DNA of 64,000 nucleotides from Amycolatopsis sp. GM8 (lineage in GTDB: Bacteria > Actinomycetota > Actinomycetes > Mycobacteriales > Pseudonocardiaceae): assembly GCF_021653975.1 (NCBI RefSeq), contig NZ_JAJKFK010000007.1, forward strand, positions 456,080-520,079, written 5' to 3'. The position numbers were made by a program, and so were the translations under genes. This document shows positions 63,875 to 64,000 of this stretch, piece by piece (position 1 is the first letter of the stretch; each line of letters begins with the position of its first letter). Under the pieces are notes generated by a model, which had not been told where the DNA came from, made no database searches, and saw only the letters and a list, made by a program, of their open reading frames with translations.

Positions 63875-63993
63875 GTTCGGCGGTGTCCTACTCTCCCACA
63901 CCCTGGCGGGTGCAGTACCATCGGCGCTGGTGGGCTTAGCTTCCGGGTTCGGAATGGGACCGGGCGTTTCCCCACCGCCAAAACCACCGAAAC
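63875..63993 (-). rRNA. rrf: 5S ribosomal RNA
   Basis: The minus strand reads GTTTCGGTGG...GGGGAAACGCCCGGTCCC, the conserved CATTCCGAACCCGGAAGCTA core, CAGCGCCGATGGTACTGC and GTGTGGGAGAGTAGGAC, ending CCGCCGAACT. All helices of bacterial 5S are recognisable. The gene is complete; 23S and 16S should lie beyond the right edge. The hairpin at 63813-63862 follows it. Confidence 0.96.
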
Positions 63994-64000
63994 ACTCACG

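Overview
This window is GC-rich actinobacterial chromosome, most likely from the Pseudonocardiaceae and probably close to Amycolatopsis. That placement is inferred from gene content, not from a search. The supporting signs are frequent GTG starts, heavy gene overlap, a WhiB7-type regulator, UvrD2, PPA1309-family and Zincin_2-type proteins, the order prfB-ftsE-ftsX-smpB, and a tmRNA tag ending YALAA.

Region 1 (1-8.76 kb) is accessory DNA. It has an exported mycosin-like subtilase, two paralogous membrane-anchored proteins resembling a trimmed BMP solute-binding domain, and a secreted SGNH hydrolase. Between the two paralogs lie remains of an RHS-type gene, an IS3-type transposase and a recombinase tail. 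Further right are another integrase tail, a partial tRNA-Val(GAC) copy (attachment-site scar) and a frameshifted tyrosine recombinase. The region ends at tRNA-Ala(GGC).

Region 2 (8.97-24 kb) is housekeeping and catabolic. It holds a DsbA-like/DoxX-like pair, an amino-acid-binding lipoprotein with HrpB, a dienelactone hydrolase, a Pit phosphate transporter, and a tightly overlapping histidine-utilisation operon (hutH-hutU-M20 hydrolase-hutF-hutI) divergent from an IclR regulator. Region 3 (24-28.2 kb) holds a ~53-bp tandem repeat, TetR and MarR regulators, and redox genes. Region 4 (28.2-37.8 kb) holds ssrA, a sensor-domain/histidine kinase/response regulator set with matching candidate operators at two promoters, an acyltransferase, an amidohydrolase, smpB, ftsX, ftsE, prfB and a PadR regulator.

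Region 5 (37.9-55.4 kb) has two initiator tRNA-Met genes around a low-complexity spacer, a UPF0182 membrane protein, a PDZ/Lon-type protease, a Zincin_2-type protein, an M48-like peptidase, and a ThiF-like plus ABC1-kinase pair flanked by four perfect TTATCCACA DnaA-type boxes. It continues with a methyltransferase carrying a long low-complexity insert, a small zinc-ribbon gene, whiB7 and uvrD2. Region 6 (55.4-64 kb) centres on nitrogen control: glnA behind a near-perfect double GlnR box, and glnE, whose product adenylylates GlnA. Also there are a polyprenyl synthase, a thioesterase, a class I glutamine amidotransferase, and the 5S rRNA that ends an rRNA operon entering from the right.

Two DNA words recur far more often than base composition predicts: GTCCACNNNGGAC (13 sites, none in the accessory region) and AAGCGCTT (7 sites). 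Both look like chromosome-wide signals or signatures.
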